DNA of 44,581 nt from Candidatus Coprenecus pullistercoris (GTDB lineage Bacteria; Bacteroidota; Bacteroidia; Bacteroidales; UBA932). Positions 9,146 to 17,783 of the stretch are shown piece by piece. Each line of letters opens with the position of its first letter. The stretch's first letter is position 1. The position numbers and the translations under genes are program-made. Location of the stretch: positions 1 to 44,581 of the forward strand of contig DXAT01000068.1 in NCBI GenBank assembly GCA_019116965.1, written 5' to 3'. The notes beneath the pieces were generated by a model that had not been told where the DNA came from, did no database searches, and worked only from the letters and a program-made list of their open reading frames with translations.

Positions 9146-10993
9146 ATGAGCGAAGAATTAAGGAATTATGACAGCAGCGCGATAGCGACCCTCGACTGGT
9201 ACACCCATATCCGGACAAGACCCGGAATGTACATCGGCAGTACCGGAGACGGCTCCATGCCTGACGACGGCCTGTATGTGCTGGTCAAAGAGGTGATAGA
9301 CAACTCAATAGACGAATATGCCTCCGGCTTCGGCAAGGAGATTGACATAACTGTGGACGGGCGCCGGGTGACTGTCCGGGATTTCGGAAGAGGCATTCCC
9401 CTGGAAAAGGTCATAGATGTGTCGAGCAAGCTGATGACTGGCGGCAAGTTCGACAGCGGGGTATTCAAGAAAAGCGTAGGACTCAACGGCATAGGTATCA
9501 AGGCTGTCAATGCCACATCTGTGTATTTCCATATCGTATCCTACCGTAACGGCAGCTTCCGCAGCGCCACCTACTCCAAAGGATTGCTCGAGACAGAGGA
9601 GAGCGGCGAATGCACCGAGAAGAACGGTACCCTCGTCAGCTTCATCGCAGATGACGAGGTATTCCACAACTACTCCTACAACATGGAGTTCATCGAGACC
9701 ATGGTGCGCAACTACGCCTACCTCAACACCGGGCTGACCCTGCGTCTCAACGACAAGGTATTTCATTCGGCCAACGGACTGCTCGATCTGGTCAACGAGA
9801 CCATGCTGGCCGAACCGCTTTACCCGCCGATTCATCTGAAGGGAGAGGATATCGAGTGCGTCATAACGCACGGAGAGAGCAACGGAGAGAATATCGCATC
9901 CTTTGTCAACGGTCAGAACACCACCCAGGGAGGTACCCATCTTGCGGCTTTCCGCGAGGCAGTTGCCAAGACCGTAAAGGAGCATTTCAAGAAAGAATTC
10001 GAGCCGGCGGACATACGCCAGTCCATAGTCGGGGCCATAAGCATCCGGGTCAACGAGCCCGGCTTCGGCAACCAGACCAAGACCAAGCTCAGTTCCAAAG
10101 ATGTACGGCCTGGTCTGTCAGTTCGCTCGTTCATCGGTGACTTCATAGAGGAGGAACTGGACAACTACCTGCACAAGCATCCCGAGACGGCATCCGTAAT
10201 GCTCAAGAAGATACAGGCCTCAGAGAAGGAACGGAAGGCCATCGCCGGACTCCAGAAAAACATCAAGGAGAAAGTCAGGAAAGCCAGCCTGTGCAACAAA
10301 AAGCTCAGGGACTGCCGCATACACTATACCGATATCAACAAGAGCGCTCTGGCGGAACAATCCTCCATATTCATCACAGAGGGAGACTCGGCCAGCGGTT
10401 CCATCACCAAGATACGCGATGTAAACACCCAGGCTGTATTCAGCCTCAAGGGAAAGCCGCTCAACTGCGTGCAGAAAAGCGAGAAGGAAGTCAGGGAAAA
10501 CGAGGAGATGCTCCTGCTAAAAGCCGCTCTCAATGTGGACGAGGATATGGACAACCTCCGCTACAACCGCATCATCATCGCTACCGATGCGGATGTGGAC
10601 GGCATGCACATCCGCCTGCTGATGGTCAGCTTCTTCCTCAAGTATTATCCGGACCTGATACGGCAAGGCCATGTCTACATACTCCAGACCCCGCTGTTCA
10701 GAGTCCGGAACAAGAAAAAGAGCATCTACTGTTACAGCGAGGAGGAAAAGGACGCGGCGATAAAGGAGATAGGCGCGGGAGGCGAGATCACCCGGTTCAA
10801 AGGACTCGGAGAGATATCCCCGGATGAGTTCAAGGACTTCATCGGCGAGAACATCAGACTGGACCAGGTACGCCTTGATCCGGACGACAACATACCGCCG
10901 CTGCTTCAGTTCTACATGGGCAAGAACACCATGGACAGGCAGTCCTTCATAAAGCACAACCTGCGCTCCGAAGTCAATCTGGAGATAGTATAG
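9146..10993 (+). CDS. parE: DNA topoisomerase IV subunit B (type IIA, GyrB/ParE family)
   Basis: 615 residues from the ATG at 9146. Upstream in-frame codons (from 9053) encode no recognisable domain and cross the promoter element. This is the ATPase/TOPRIM subunit of a type IIA topoisomerase, which with subunit A passes and unlinks DNA duplexes. Visible motifs are the GHKL ATP site (EVIDNSIDE, DFGRGIP, VGLNGIGIKAVNA), the QTK loop (GNQTKTKL), and the TOPRIM motifs ITEGDSASG, ATDADVDGMH and RFKGLGEIS. The length and the GLNG form of the glycine loop fit ParE better than GyrB. No subunit A gene is beside it; a PlsC-like gene follows after 6 bp. ParE versus a second GyrB is the main uncertainty. 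Confidence 0.9.
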   Translation: MSEELRNYDSSAIATLDWYTHIRTRPGMYIGSTGDGSMPDDGLYVLVKEVIDNSIDEYASGFGKEIDITVDGRRVTVRDFGRGIPLEKVIDVSSKLMTGGKFDSGVFKKSVGLNGIGIKAVNATSVYFHIVSYRNGSFRSATYSKGLLETEESGECTEKNGTLVSFIADDEVFHNYSYNMEFIETMVRNYAYLNTGLTLRLNDKVFHSANGLLDLVNETMLAEPLYPPIHLKGEDIECVITHGESNGENIASFVNGQNTTQGGTHLAAFREAVAKTVKEHFKKEFEPADIRQSIVGAISIRVNEPGFGNQTKTKLSSKDVRPGLSVRSFIGDFIEEELDNYLHKHPETASVMLKKIQASEKERKAIAGLQKNIKEKVRKASLCNKKLRDCRIHYTDINKSALAEQSSIFITEGDSASGSITKIRDVNTQAVFSLKGKPLNCVQKSEKEVRENEEMLLLKAALNVDEDMDNLRYNRIIIATDADVDGMHIRLLMVSFFLKYYPDLIRQGHVYILQTPLFRVRNKKKSIYCYSEEEKDAAIKEIGAGGEITRFKGLGEISPDEFKDFIGENIRLDQVRLDPDDNIPPLLQFYMGKNTMDRQSFIKHNLRSEVNLEIV

Positions 10994-10999
10994 CCGCCT

Positions 11000-11578
11000 A
11001 TGAGACTCATCGGAAAGAAAATCGCAGGGAGGATGCTGAGGGCAATGGGATGGAAAGGCATGGACAAGGCCATACCAGCTCCCAAGTGCATAATCCTCGG
11101 AGCGCCGCATACCTCTATCTGGGACTTCGTCATCTCCTGGCTCTACTACCGTTCAGTAGGAGGCAACGCCAGGGTAATGATAAAGAAAGACTTTTTCAAA
11201 TGGCCGCTGAAGCCTATCCTCCTGCATCTGGGAGCCATCCCGGTGGACAGAAGCCGTGGAGGCGGAGCCCACATGGTCCGTCAGATGATAGCCGAATTCG
11301 CCAAGGACGAATCGTTCCAGCTGGCAATAGCTCCGGAAGGCACCCGCAAGCCCGTCAAGAGATGGAAAGCCGGATTCCACGCCATCGCCAAAGCGACGGG
11401 CGTTCCCGTTTATTTAGGGTACTTCGACTGGGGAACGAAGACAGTGGGCGCCCGTGAGGAATTTCATATCACGGACGATGTCGAGGCCGATCTCAAACGG
11501 CTGAGACAATGGTATAAGGACAAAGGTGTCGTGGGCAAGCATCCGGAGATGTTCACTACCGGAGACGATCTGGATTAA
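11000..11578 (+). CDS. 1-acylglycerol-3-phosphate acyltransferase family protein (PlsC-like)
   Basis: 192 residues. The acyltransferase motifs are present: the catalytic HX4D as HTSIWD near residue 37, and the substrate-binding EGTR block as APEGTRK near residue 115. A conserved IPVDRSRGG follows the expected order between them. The protein is shorter than typical PlsC (about 240), like other small Bacteroidota members whose exact acyl acceptor is uncertain. It likely acts at the inner membrane in phospholipid or related lipid synthesis. It is 6 bp downstream of the topoisomerase gene and probably co-transcribed. Its 3' end overlaps the convergent glycosyltransferase by 23 bp, leaving no room for a shared terminator between them. 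Confidence 0.85.
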   Translation: MRLIGKKIAGRMLRAMGWKGMDKAIPAPKCIILGAPHTSIWDFVISWLYYRSVGGNARVMIKKDFFKWPLKPILLHLGAIPVDRSRGGGAHMVRQMIAEFAKDESFQLAIAPEGTRKPVKRWKAGFHAIAKATGVPVYLGYFDWGTKTVGAREEFHITDDVEADLKRLRQWYKDKGVVGKHPEMFTTGDDLD

Positions 11579-12572
11579 TTCCGCACTGACCCGCTATCGT
11601 CCTTATGCGGTCCATGACCATATCTGCAGTAATCGAGCGCATGCACTCATAAGTACCTTTCCAGCACGGCTTCTTGCCATAGACGGAGCACGGACGGCAG
11701 TCCATGTCGCACTGCACTGCCCACTCAGGCCGCTGTCTCCATCCGTAAAAGCCCATGTACGGATGCGTAGAACCCCATACCGACACCACAGGCACTCCCA
11801 GACGGGAAGCGAAATGCATATTGGCAGAATCCATGCTCACCATAAGAGTCAGGCTTCTGATCAGTTCCAGTTCATCCGTAAAACATCCCGTACCGGCAAC
11901 ATTGACCACACCGGAGTACTTGGCGGCCCATCCCTCGAACAGAGCCCGGTCTCCCGGGCCTCCGAAAAGATATACCGAGCAGTGCTCACATGCACTGAGC
12001 CTGCGGACAAGCTCCTCCATGCTCTCTATCGGCCATGTCTTACCCTCGTAGCGGGCAAACGGGGCTATGCCTATCCTGAGACCGGACTCAAGGCAGGGCT
12101 CAGGCGTGATAAGCGGCTCACAGGAGAGAGTCCCCTTCAGACCGCACTTTACGAGCACATCGTCATAAAGCCGCCACATAGGCCGCAACGGCTCAAGCCG
12201 TTTGCCGCGACGGCGTGCCAGACGGCGGCGGGAAAGTCTGTGCTTGCGGATATAGTGGACAGGTGTCCCGCAAAGAAAAAAGAGAGTCCGGATAATAAAT
12301 GTCCTTATCACCCCATGCTCGTCCGCGACCTGCGTAGGTCTGAGCCTCCGCAGGTCCAGGAATGTCCTCCATGTACTCTGCCTCTTGTTGACAGCCATGA
12401 CACGGATATTGGGAACTCCGTCGAAAAGCGGAGCGAGCATGGGATTGGTCAGCACGGTAAAATCGACATCCGGATTGTCCGCGGCCTTTGCCGTCAGGAC
12501 GGAACTCAGAGCGGCCACATCCCCGAGAGCGGAAAAGCGGAGCACCAGTATGTGTTGCCGTTCACTGCCCAT
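11556..12572 (-). CDS. Glycosyltransferase family 9 (heptosyltransferase-like)
   Basis: 338 residues. The N-terminus ILVLRFSALGDV is the family 9 opening, and the C-terminal half has the nucleotide-sugar region (GIAPFARYEGKTWP, FGGPGDRALF, MDSANMHFASRLGVPVVSVWGSTHP). Family 9 enzymes add heptose or related sugars to the lipopolysaccharide core at the inner membrane. Asp in MDSANMH and the GSTHP motif are the usual ADP-heptose contact points. It is the last gene of the 19088-11556 run, and its start overlaps the DUF4254 stop by one base (TAATG), which implies coupled translation. The actual donor sugar cannot be read. Confidence 0.88.
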   Translation of the reverse strand: MGSERQHILVLRFSALGDVAALSSVLTAKAADNPDVDFTVLTNPMLAPLFDGVPNIRVMAVNKRQSTWRTFLDLRRLRPTQVADEHGVIRTFIIRTLFFLCGTPVHYIRKHRLSRRRLARRRGKRLEPLRPMWRLYDDVLVKCGLKGTLSCEPLITPEPCLESGLRIGIAPFARYEGKTWPIESMEELVRRLSACEHCSVYLFGGPGDRALFEGWAAKYSGVVNVAGTGCFTDELELIRSLTLMVSMDSANMHFASRLGVPVVSVWGSTHPYMGFYGWRQRPEWAVQCDMDCRPCSVYGKKPCWKGTYECMRSITADMVMDRIRTIAGQCGINPDRLR

Positions 12573-13180
12573 TACCGTTTCTGCTGATAAAGCACCGGAT
12601 TGAGCGCCGGATCGTTGTACATCTTGACCTGACGGTAGAGTTTCATATACTTGCGGCCGGCCTCTATGTCCTCAAGCAGCTCGTCTATAGCCGTCGAAAG
12701 ATCGCCCAGCTGCTGCGTCAAAGTCTCCAAGCGCGTCCTGCACCTGGCCTTATGAGCCTCGTCCGCATCCGTACGGCCGACTTCCACCTGCATATGGTAT
12801 ATCTTGAGTGCAAGAATGGAGAGACGGTCTATGGCCCAGGCCGGAGTCTCGGTATTGACCCTGGCTCCGGGAACAGTCTGAATATCCTTGTACTTTAGAT
12901 AGAACACATCATCTATGCGCTCTACCAGGTCCGTGCGGTCCTGATTGGACTTGTCTATCCTGCGCTTGAGGGCCAGAGCTGCCACCGGGTCTATGCCTGG
13001 ATCACGGATGATATCCTCCAGATGCCACTGGACAGTATCTATCCAGTTCTTCCGATACAGAAGGCTGTCCAAAGTCCCTTCCCGGAACTTGTCGGCAAAG
13101 GGGGCATCCACATCATCCGTCCTGTGCCATGTCTCTATCTGATCCTGAAAAAGTCTGTAACAATGCTCGCTGAAACTCAT
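12572..13180 (-). CDS. DUF4254 protein
   Basis: 202 residues, all-helical in appearance and highly charged, with no signal peptide. It matches my recollection of the DUF4254 family from the motifs NWIDTVQWHLEDIIRDP and ALALKRRIDKSNQDRTDLVE and from its position: in Bacteroidota this family is commonly found directly beside a family 9 glycosyltransferase. The molecular role is not known; a cytoplasmic partner in lipopolysaccharide core synthesis is a reasonable inference. It is 8 bp after the nucleotidase gene and coupled to the glycosyltransferase by TAATG. Confidence 0.8.
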   Translation of the reverse strand: MSFSEHCYRLFQDQIETWHRTDDVDAPFADKFREGTLDSLLYRKNWIDTVQWHLEDIIRDPGIDPVAALALKRRIDKSNQDRTDLVERIDDVFYLKYKDIQTVPGARVNTETPAWAIDRLSILALKIYHMQVEVGRTDADEAHKARCRTRLETLTQQLGDLSTAIDELLEDIEAGRKYMKLYRQVKMYNDPALNPVLYQQKR

Positions 13181-13188
13181 AACTGTAC

Positions 13189-14031
13189 TTATTTGAAATT
13201 AATGTCGAAACGGCCCACATACTCACCCTGGGCGCCGGCCTGGACGATGATTACATCCTCTCCGTCAAGATTGGGATATATCTTCTCGGACTTCAGGAAA
13301 GTATGGGTGTGTCCGCCGACGATGATGTCTATGTTGCGGGTGTTCCTTGCAAGGTTGATGTCCGTGCGCTGGTTGGGATAGCCCGAGTAGCCCAGATGCG
13401 AGAGGGCGATGACCAGGTCGCAGTGCTCCTCGTTCTTAAGGTAGTCCGCCCACTTCTGAGCGGCCTCATACGGGTCGATGTAGACGAGTCCCTCCCGGTT
13501 CTGCTTGGCCACCAGTGACTTTATGTTGGCCAGCAGGCCGAATATACCGATTTTCCTGCCGGCCTTATATACTATGGTATAGGGTTTCACATACGGAGCC
13601 AGGGCCGTGCCGGAAAAATCGTAGTTGGCGCATACGGTCTGAAAGTCAGCACCGGACAGACGGCGGGCAAGCTCATCCACCCCGTTGTCGAACTCGTGAT
13701 TGCCTATGGCAGCCACCTCATACCCAAGGGCATTCATAAGCTCCATCTCCAGGTCACCCTTGAATACCGTAAAATACGGCGTACCCTGGTCATAGTCCCC
13801 GGCATCCAGTATGAGCACATGGTCCTTGCCGTACTGCGAGATTACCTGATGGAAATACTCTGCACGCCGGTGTACTCCGCCGGTACCGGCCCCACTGCCA
13901 ACGCGTATCTCCTCTATCTGCGAATGAGTGTCGTTGGTATGGAGTATCACAAGGTCCTGCGCACTGACGGCAGGCACCGCAAGGAAAAGCAGCACGAGCG
14001 CTGCCGGTATGGCATTGTATCTCATCTTCAT
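13189..14031 (-). CDS. Secreted metallophosphoesterase, 5'-nucleotidase N-terminal domain
   Basis: 280 residues with a Sec signal peptide (hydrophobic 8-22, cleavage near VSAQ). The calcineurin-like metal site is visible: HTNDTHS, DAGDYDQG, IGNHEFDNG, LSHLG and GGHTHTF, supplying the His/Asp/Asn ligands of the two-metal centre. In canonical UshA-type nucleotidases this domain and a substrate-specificity domain form one chain of about 550 residues. Here the second domain is a separate gene immediately upstream (14036-14779), 4 bp away. The pair probably forms a periplasmic phosphohydrolase for nucleotides, but the exact substrate is unknown. Confidence 0.88.
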   Translation of the reverse strand: MKMRYNAIPAALVLLFLAVPAVSAQDLVILHTNDTHSQIEEIRVGSGAGTGGVHRRAEYFHQVISQYGKDHVLILDAGDYDQGTPYFTVFKGDLEMELMNALGYEVAAIGNHEFDNGVDELARRLSGADFQTVCANYDFSGTALAPYVKPYTIVYKAGRKIGIFGLLANIKSLVAKQNREGLVYIDPYEAAQKWADYLKNEEHCDLVIALSHLGYSGYPNQRTDINLARNTRNIDIIVGGHTHTFLKSEKIYPNLDGEDVIIVQAGAQGEYVGRFDINFK

Positions 14032-14035
14032 AATG

Positions 14036-14779
14036 TCAGTCCTTTTCTATGATTACCCTACCGTCACCTTTATTCTCCAGAACTACACCGGCCTCGGAAA
14101 GATCCCGCAGATAGCTGACGGCAGCGTCCCTGAGTACTATGCCGGTACGGTCTATCGATACGGCATCGTCCCCGATATCGAAACGGTCCCCGCCGTCCAA
14201 CAGGAAATCGATAGTCACCAGATTGTACAGAGCGTCGTCCTCCAACGGATGACCGCCTATCAGGCATTTCTCAAGTTCTCCGTCACTGACTACTATCTCC
14301 ACCCCACCGAGCGCCTCGAACCTGTCCGAAGCGAAACGCTCCATCATCTGACGGATATCCTCCCCTTTCATCACCGCCACCACGGCCGTGTTGTCAAACG
14401 GGAAAGTGGAATAGATGTCGTACACTCTGACCGCTCCCTTAGGAAAGTTACACCTGATTCCGCCGAAATTGGTCAGCGACATAGTCGGATAATCACTATT
14501 CACATGGTCTTTCGCCGCATACAGCAGCATATCCGCGGCTATATTGGACAGAGCGCTTTCCGGACGCCTGTCCTTTATCTCCTCCTTGGAATATATTACG
14601 ACCTCCATAAGCGGTGCTATCTGCTCCTGATGAGCCGCGACTATACTGTCCACATCATATACGGCGGTCCCTTCATACCGCGAGTCCATTCTGACCCGCT
14701 GCCAGCTGTACTCAAAATCCTGAGCACCCAGCCTCAGTCCCGCAGACACCGCAAAAAGTAAAATCAAACACTTCCGCAT
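14036..14779 (-). CDS. Secreted 5'-nucleotidase C-terminal domain protein
   Basis: 247 residues with its own signal peptide (cleavage near GAQD). It resembles the 5'-nucleotidase C-terminal domain: SALSNIAADMLLYAAK, LTNFGGIRCNFPKG, TFPFDNTAVVAVMKG and LVTIDFLLDGGDRF. In single-chain enzymes this domain holds the nucleoside and supplies substrate-stacking aromatics and arginines, while the metal centre is in the other domain. Having both domains as separate secreted proteins next to each other suggests they assemble in the periplasm. It lies 3 bp after the ABC permease gene. It cannot be catalytic by itself, since no metal ligands are visible. Confidence 0.85.
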   Translation of the reverse strand: MRKCLILLFAVSAGLRLGAQDFEYSWQRVRMDSRYEGTAVYDVDSIVAAHQEQIAPLMEVVIYSKEEIKDRRPESALSNIAADMLLYAAKDHVNSDYPTMSLTNFGGIRCNFPKGAVRVYDIYSTFPFDNTAVVAVMKGEDIRQMMERFASDRFEALGGVEIVVSDGELEKCLIGGHPLEDDALYNLVTIDFLLDGGDRFDIGDDAVSIDRTGIVLRDAAVSYLRDLSEAGVVLENKGDGRVIIEKD

Positions 14780-14782
14780 ACC

Positions 14783-16135
14783 TTAGTACTTAAGCCATTT
14801 CCACAGATCCTTCCAGGAATACTTGGTGCCGTGCATCAATATACCGATACGGTATATCTTACCCGAGAAATACACCACTATCAGGAATGTCAACAGCAAA
14901 AGGCCGATAGACAGAAGCAGCTCCCAGGTCTGCACACATCCTTCGAAAGGTATCCTGGCCAGCATGACCATCGGGGAAGTAAAAGGTATGATTGAGCCCC
15001 AGAAAGACAGAGAACTGTCCGGATTCTGGAATGCCTGGAGCATGAGCAGCAGGCCTATCAGCAAAGGAATGGTAACAGGCAGCACAAGCTGCTGTGTATC
15101 GGCTTCATTGTCCACTGCCGAGCCTATGGCTGCGAACATGGAGGCATAAAGCAGATAGCCCAGGACAAAATATATCAGGAAACATCCTATGATAAGGGTA
15201 AAGTTTATCTCCTTAAGTGCTGTGAATATCTGTGCCATCTCACTGTCTGACGCCTGTGCTATCTGAGTCATCTGATCAGTGCCCATGCCTGCCATCTGGG
15301 TCATCTGCTCCATGGCAGCAGGGTCGCCTGCCAGCTCGGAACCCATCACCAGCTGGAAACCGAAGAAAATCGCCATGGTCAGGATTATCCAGATAAAGAA
15401 CTGGGTAAGAGCCACGCTGGCTACTCCGAGAATCTTGCCTATCATGAGATCGAATGGCTTGACCGACGAGACTATGACCTCCACTATCTTGTTGGACTTC
15501 TCATTGATCACACTGGTCATGACCATGTTGCCGAACATGGTAACGAACATGTAGATGACAAAGCCCATGATAAACGACAGGGCCATATTGATAAAGAGAA
15601 GGGATTTGCGTTCCTGACCGTCATCACTGACTATGAATGTGTTGACATCCACCTCATGGTCCAGGTCGGCCATTATCTCCTCGAAATTGTCTATATCGTA
15701 CTGCTGAAGCTTGTATCTTTCTATGATATCGTTGACATCCGAAGCTATGGCGTCGCTCACCTTGGCATTGATCTGCTTGGGCGCATATGCGTCCACCGTA
15801 ACATTGTTGGCCGAATCAAGGGCCGAGACATGCATCACGGCATACACTCCCAGACTGTCAAGGTTCCTCTTCAGATACTCCATGTCCGGATTGTCCGAAA
15901 TGATATACTCTATGTCAGAACCGCTTTCCAACGATGCGGCCACTATGCCGGAGTCATCCACGACCATGATACTGTTGACCTCCTTATCCAGGTCGGCCAT
16001 CATGATAAGCGACGGCACTATCATAAGGGCGGCAAACAGTATAGGGGTAACTATAGTAGTGATTATAAATGATTTCTTCTTGACGCGGATGGCAAACTCG
16101 CGTCCGAGAACGAGTTTTATCTTCTTAAAGTCCAT
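14783..16135 (-). CDS. ABC-2 type exporter permease, NatB-like
   Basis: 450 residues. One membrane span at about 23-47 is followed by a long extracytoplasmic segment (about 50-175), then five or so spans in the second half (around 183-205, 230-260, 315-340, 350-370 and 400-420). This is the NatB/ABC-2 permease layout. The motif NEKSNKIVEVIVSSVKPFDLMIGKILG is characteristic of the family (given here in part). It pairs with the ATPase encoded 1 bp upstream. A GGGGAGGA sequence sits 8 nt before the start. NatAB exports sodium in Bacillus; the substrate here is unknown. Confidence 0.88.
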   Translation of the reverse strand: MDFKKIKLVLGREFAIRVKKKSFIITTIVTPILFAALMIVPSLIMMADLDKEVNSIMVVDDSGIVAASLESGSDIEYIISDNPDMEYLKRNLDSLGVYAVMHVSALDSANNVTVDAYAPKQINAKVSDAIASDVNDIIERYKLQQYDIDNFEEIMADLDHEVDVNTFIVSDDGQERKSLLFINMALSFIMGFVIYMFVTMFGNMVMTSVINEKSNKIVEVIVSSVKPFDLMIGKILGVASVALTQFFIWIILTMAIFFGFQLVMGSELAGDPAAMEQMTQMAGMGTDQMTQIAQASDSEMAQIFTALKEINFTLIIGCFLIYFVLGYLLYASMFAAIGSAVDNEADTQQLVLPVTIPLLIGLLLMLQAFQNPDSSLSFWGSIIPFTSPMVMLARIPFEGCVQTWELLLSIGLLLLTFLIVVYFSGKIYRIGILMHGTKYSWKDLWKWLKY

Positions 16136-16136
16136 A

Positions 16137-17060
16137 CTATCTGTCCTCCCCTTTTACTAATTTGATAAATATGTCGTTCATACTCGGTATCAGCTCCCTA
16201 TATGAGACCACATCGATATCCGAGGCAGCCAGTTCGGAGAGAATCCTTCCTGAGGCAGTACCTTTGTCCACATTGTAGACAGCCCGCCTGATATCCTTAT
16301 ACTCCTCGTCCGAGACAAGAGAGAGTACTTCGGAACCTTCCATGGCCACGGAGGTACCTGACGGACGGTAAAGCACCTCCACCTGACTGGAACCATGCTC
16401 CCGGCGTATCTGCTCCACGCCTCCCGTAACTACAAGATTGGATTTGTTGATGAGTGCGATATTGTCGCACAACTCCTCGACCGAGGCCATATTGTGAGTG
16501 GATAGAATGACGGTCGTTCCCTCATCCTTCATCCGGAGTATCTCGTCGCGGATAAGCCTGGCATTGACCGGATCGAAACCGGAGAACGGCTCATCCAGTA
16601 TCAGCAGTTCGGGACGGTGAAGCACGGTAGTGATGAACTGCACCTTCTGAGCCATTCCCTTGGACAGTTCCTCCACTTTCTTGTTCCACCAGCCCTCGAT
16701 GCCGAACTTCACGAACCACTTCTTGAGCTCGGTCATGGCCTGCTGACGGCTAAGTCCCTTGAGGCGGGCCAGATAAAGGGCCTGCTCCCCTACCTTCATC
16801 TTCTTGTACAATCCGCGCTCCTCCGGAAGATATCCGATACGGTAGACATCATCCGGAACCACCGGAAGCTCATCAAAAAGCACTGTCCCCGAATCCGGCA
16901 CGGTAATCTGATTCATTATACGGATAAGCGTGGTCTTGCCTGCTCCGTTGGGACCGAGCAGGCCGAACACAGTCCCTTTCGGGACCTCTATGGAGACATG
17001 ATTCAGGGCCGTATAAGTCCCGAATGTCTTGACGATGTCTCTACAGGTAATGGTATTCAT
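16137..17060 (-). CDS. ABC transporter ATP-binding protein, NatA-like
   Basis: 307 residues. It has Walker A GPNGAGKTT (about residues 36-44), the signature LSKGMAQKVQ, Walker B LLILDEPFSGFDP and the switch His in STHN. The C-terminal 90 residues form the extra domain seen in ABC-2 ATPases with a DUF4162-like end (SVAMEGSEVLSLV, DVVSYRELIPSMNDIFIKLV). It energises the adjacent NatB-like permease at the inner membrane. It follows the TapB-like gene by 9 bp in the eight-gene run. The substrate is not predictable from sequence. Confidence 0.92.
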   Translation of the reverse strand: MNTITCRDIVKTFGTYTALNHVSIEVPKGTVFGLLGPNGAGKTTLIRIMNQITVPDSGTVLFDELPVVPDDVYRIGYLPEERGLYKKMKVGEQALYLARLKGLSRQQAMTELKKWFVKFGIEGWWNKKVEELSKGMAQKVQFITTVLHRPELLILDEPFSGFDPVNARLIRDEILRMKDEGTTVILSTHNMASVEELCDNIALINKSNLVVTGGVEQIRREHGSSQVEVLYRPSGTSVAMEGSEVLSLVSDEEYKDIRRAVYNVDKGTASGRILSELAASDIDVVSYRELIPSMNDIFIKLVKGEDR

Positions 17061-17069
17061 ATAGTTCTG

Positions 17070-17771
17070 CTATTCAAATCTGACGGAAACCAGCTCCTGA
17101 GTATGGTCCAGACGGCCCTTACGGTCGTAAACGGCCTGTCTTACACAACCGATGCCCGCGGCATACCATGTCTCTATCATCTCCGTCCTGGAACCCACCG
17201 GCTGCCTGGTCACCTGCTCCTCCCTGACAAGCCAGCAGTCAAATGTTCCTGCCGGAACCGTGATGTCTTTCTGCCCGAGCACCTGACGGTTCTTGGTCCC
17301 GATAGTGGCGGAAATCCTGCCGATCCTGACCTTGATGGTGCCGTCTGGAATGACCATTCCTGTACTCAGTCCGGAAGGGATACTGCTGGCGTCTCCCTTC
17401 GACATGATGTCCTGCACTTTCATGACCTTGCCGACATCGGACATCCGGGACACAGTACCGTCCTCGCCTCCCACAGTGACCTCCATCGGAAGATTGTTGT
17501 CATCAAAAAGAGGCTTGCCGTCCTCATCGAAAAAATGCTGGTCAAAAACCACGGTCCCGTCTGCCAATGTCCCCGAGACACTCCGGACGCTCATCATGAA
17601 CGAGCCTGTCCTGTTGCCGTCCGCGTCATAATTGACATATTCGAGGATCATCCCCTTGGTTATAGGACAGAATCCGGACTTGTCATAATCCTGGGCGCTG
17701 AGGGACAGACTGCCGGCTGCCATGATGACCGCTGCGGACAGCGCTGTCGACAATGATATTATCCTGTTCAT
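17070..17771 (-). CDS. TapB-like (DUF3108-related) periplasmic protein
   Basis: 233 residues with a signal peptide (hydrophobic core about 5-24, cleavage near LSAQD). The mature part starts with CPITKGMILEYVNYDADGN and ends with VPAGTFDCWLVRE, ETWYAAGIGCVRQ and a C-terminal strand. This is the pattern of TapB/DUF3108-type proteins, beta-rich secreted proteins of unknown function in Bacteroidota. It sits between a CNNM-type membrane protein (12 bp) and the ABC exporter (9 bp). Family assignment is moderate; no catalytic residues are seen. Confidence 0.7.
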   Translation of the reverse strand: MNRIISLSTALSAAVIMAAGSLSLSAQDYDKSGFCPITKGMILEYVNYDADGNRTGSFMMSVRSVSGTLADGTVVFDQHFFDEDGKPLFDDNNLPMEVTVGGEDGTVSRMSDVGKVMKVQDIMSKGDASSIPSGLSTGMVIPDGTIKVRIGRISATIGTKNRQVLGQKDITVPAGTFDCWLVREEQVTRQPVGSRTEMIETWYAAGIGCVRQAVYDRKGRLDHTQELVSVRFE

Positions 17772-17783
17772 GGCAAAGATATG

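Noticed and set aside
17774-17781. TATCTTTG on the minus strand before the TapB-like gene
   Set aside because: It matches the -7 consensus but is 3 nt from the start codon, so transcription would begin inside the gene; the gene is probably read from the upstream operon.
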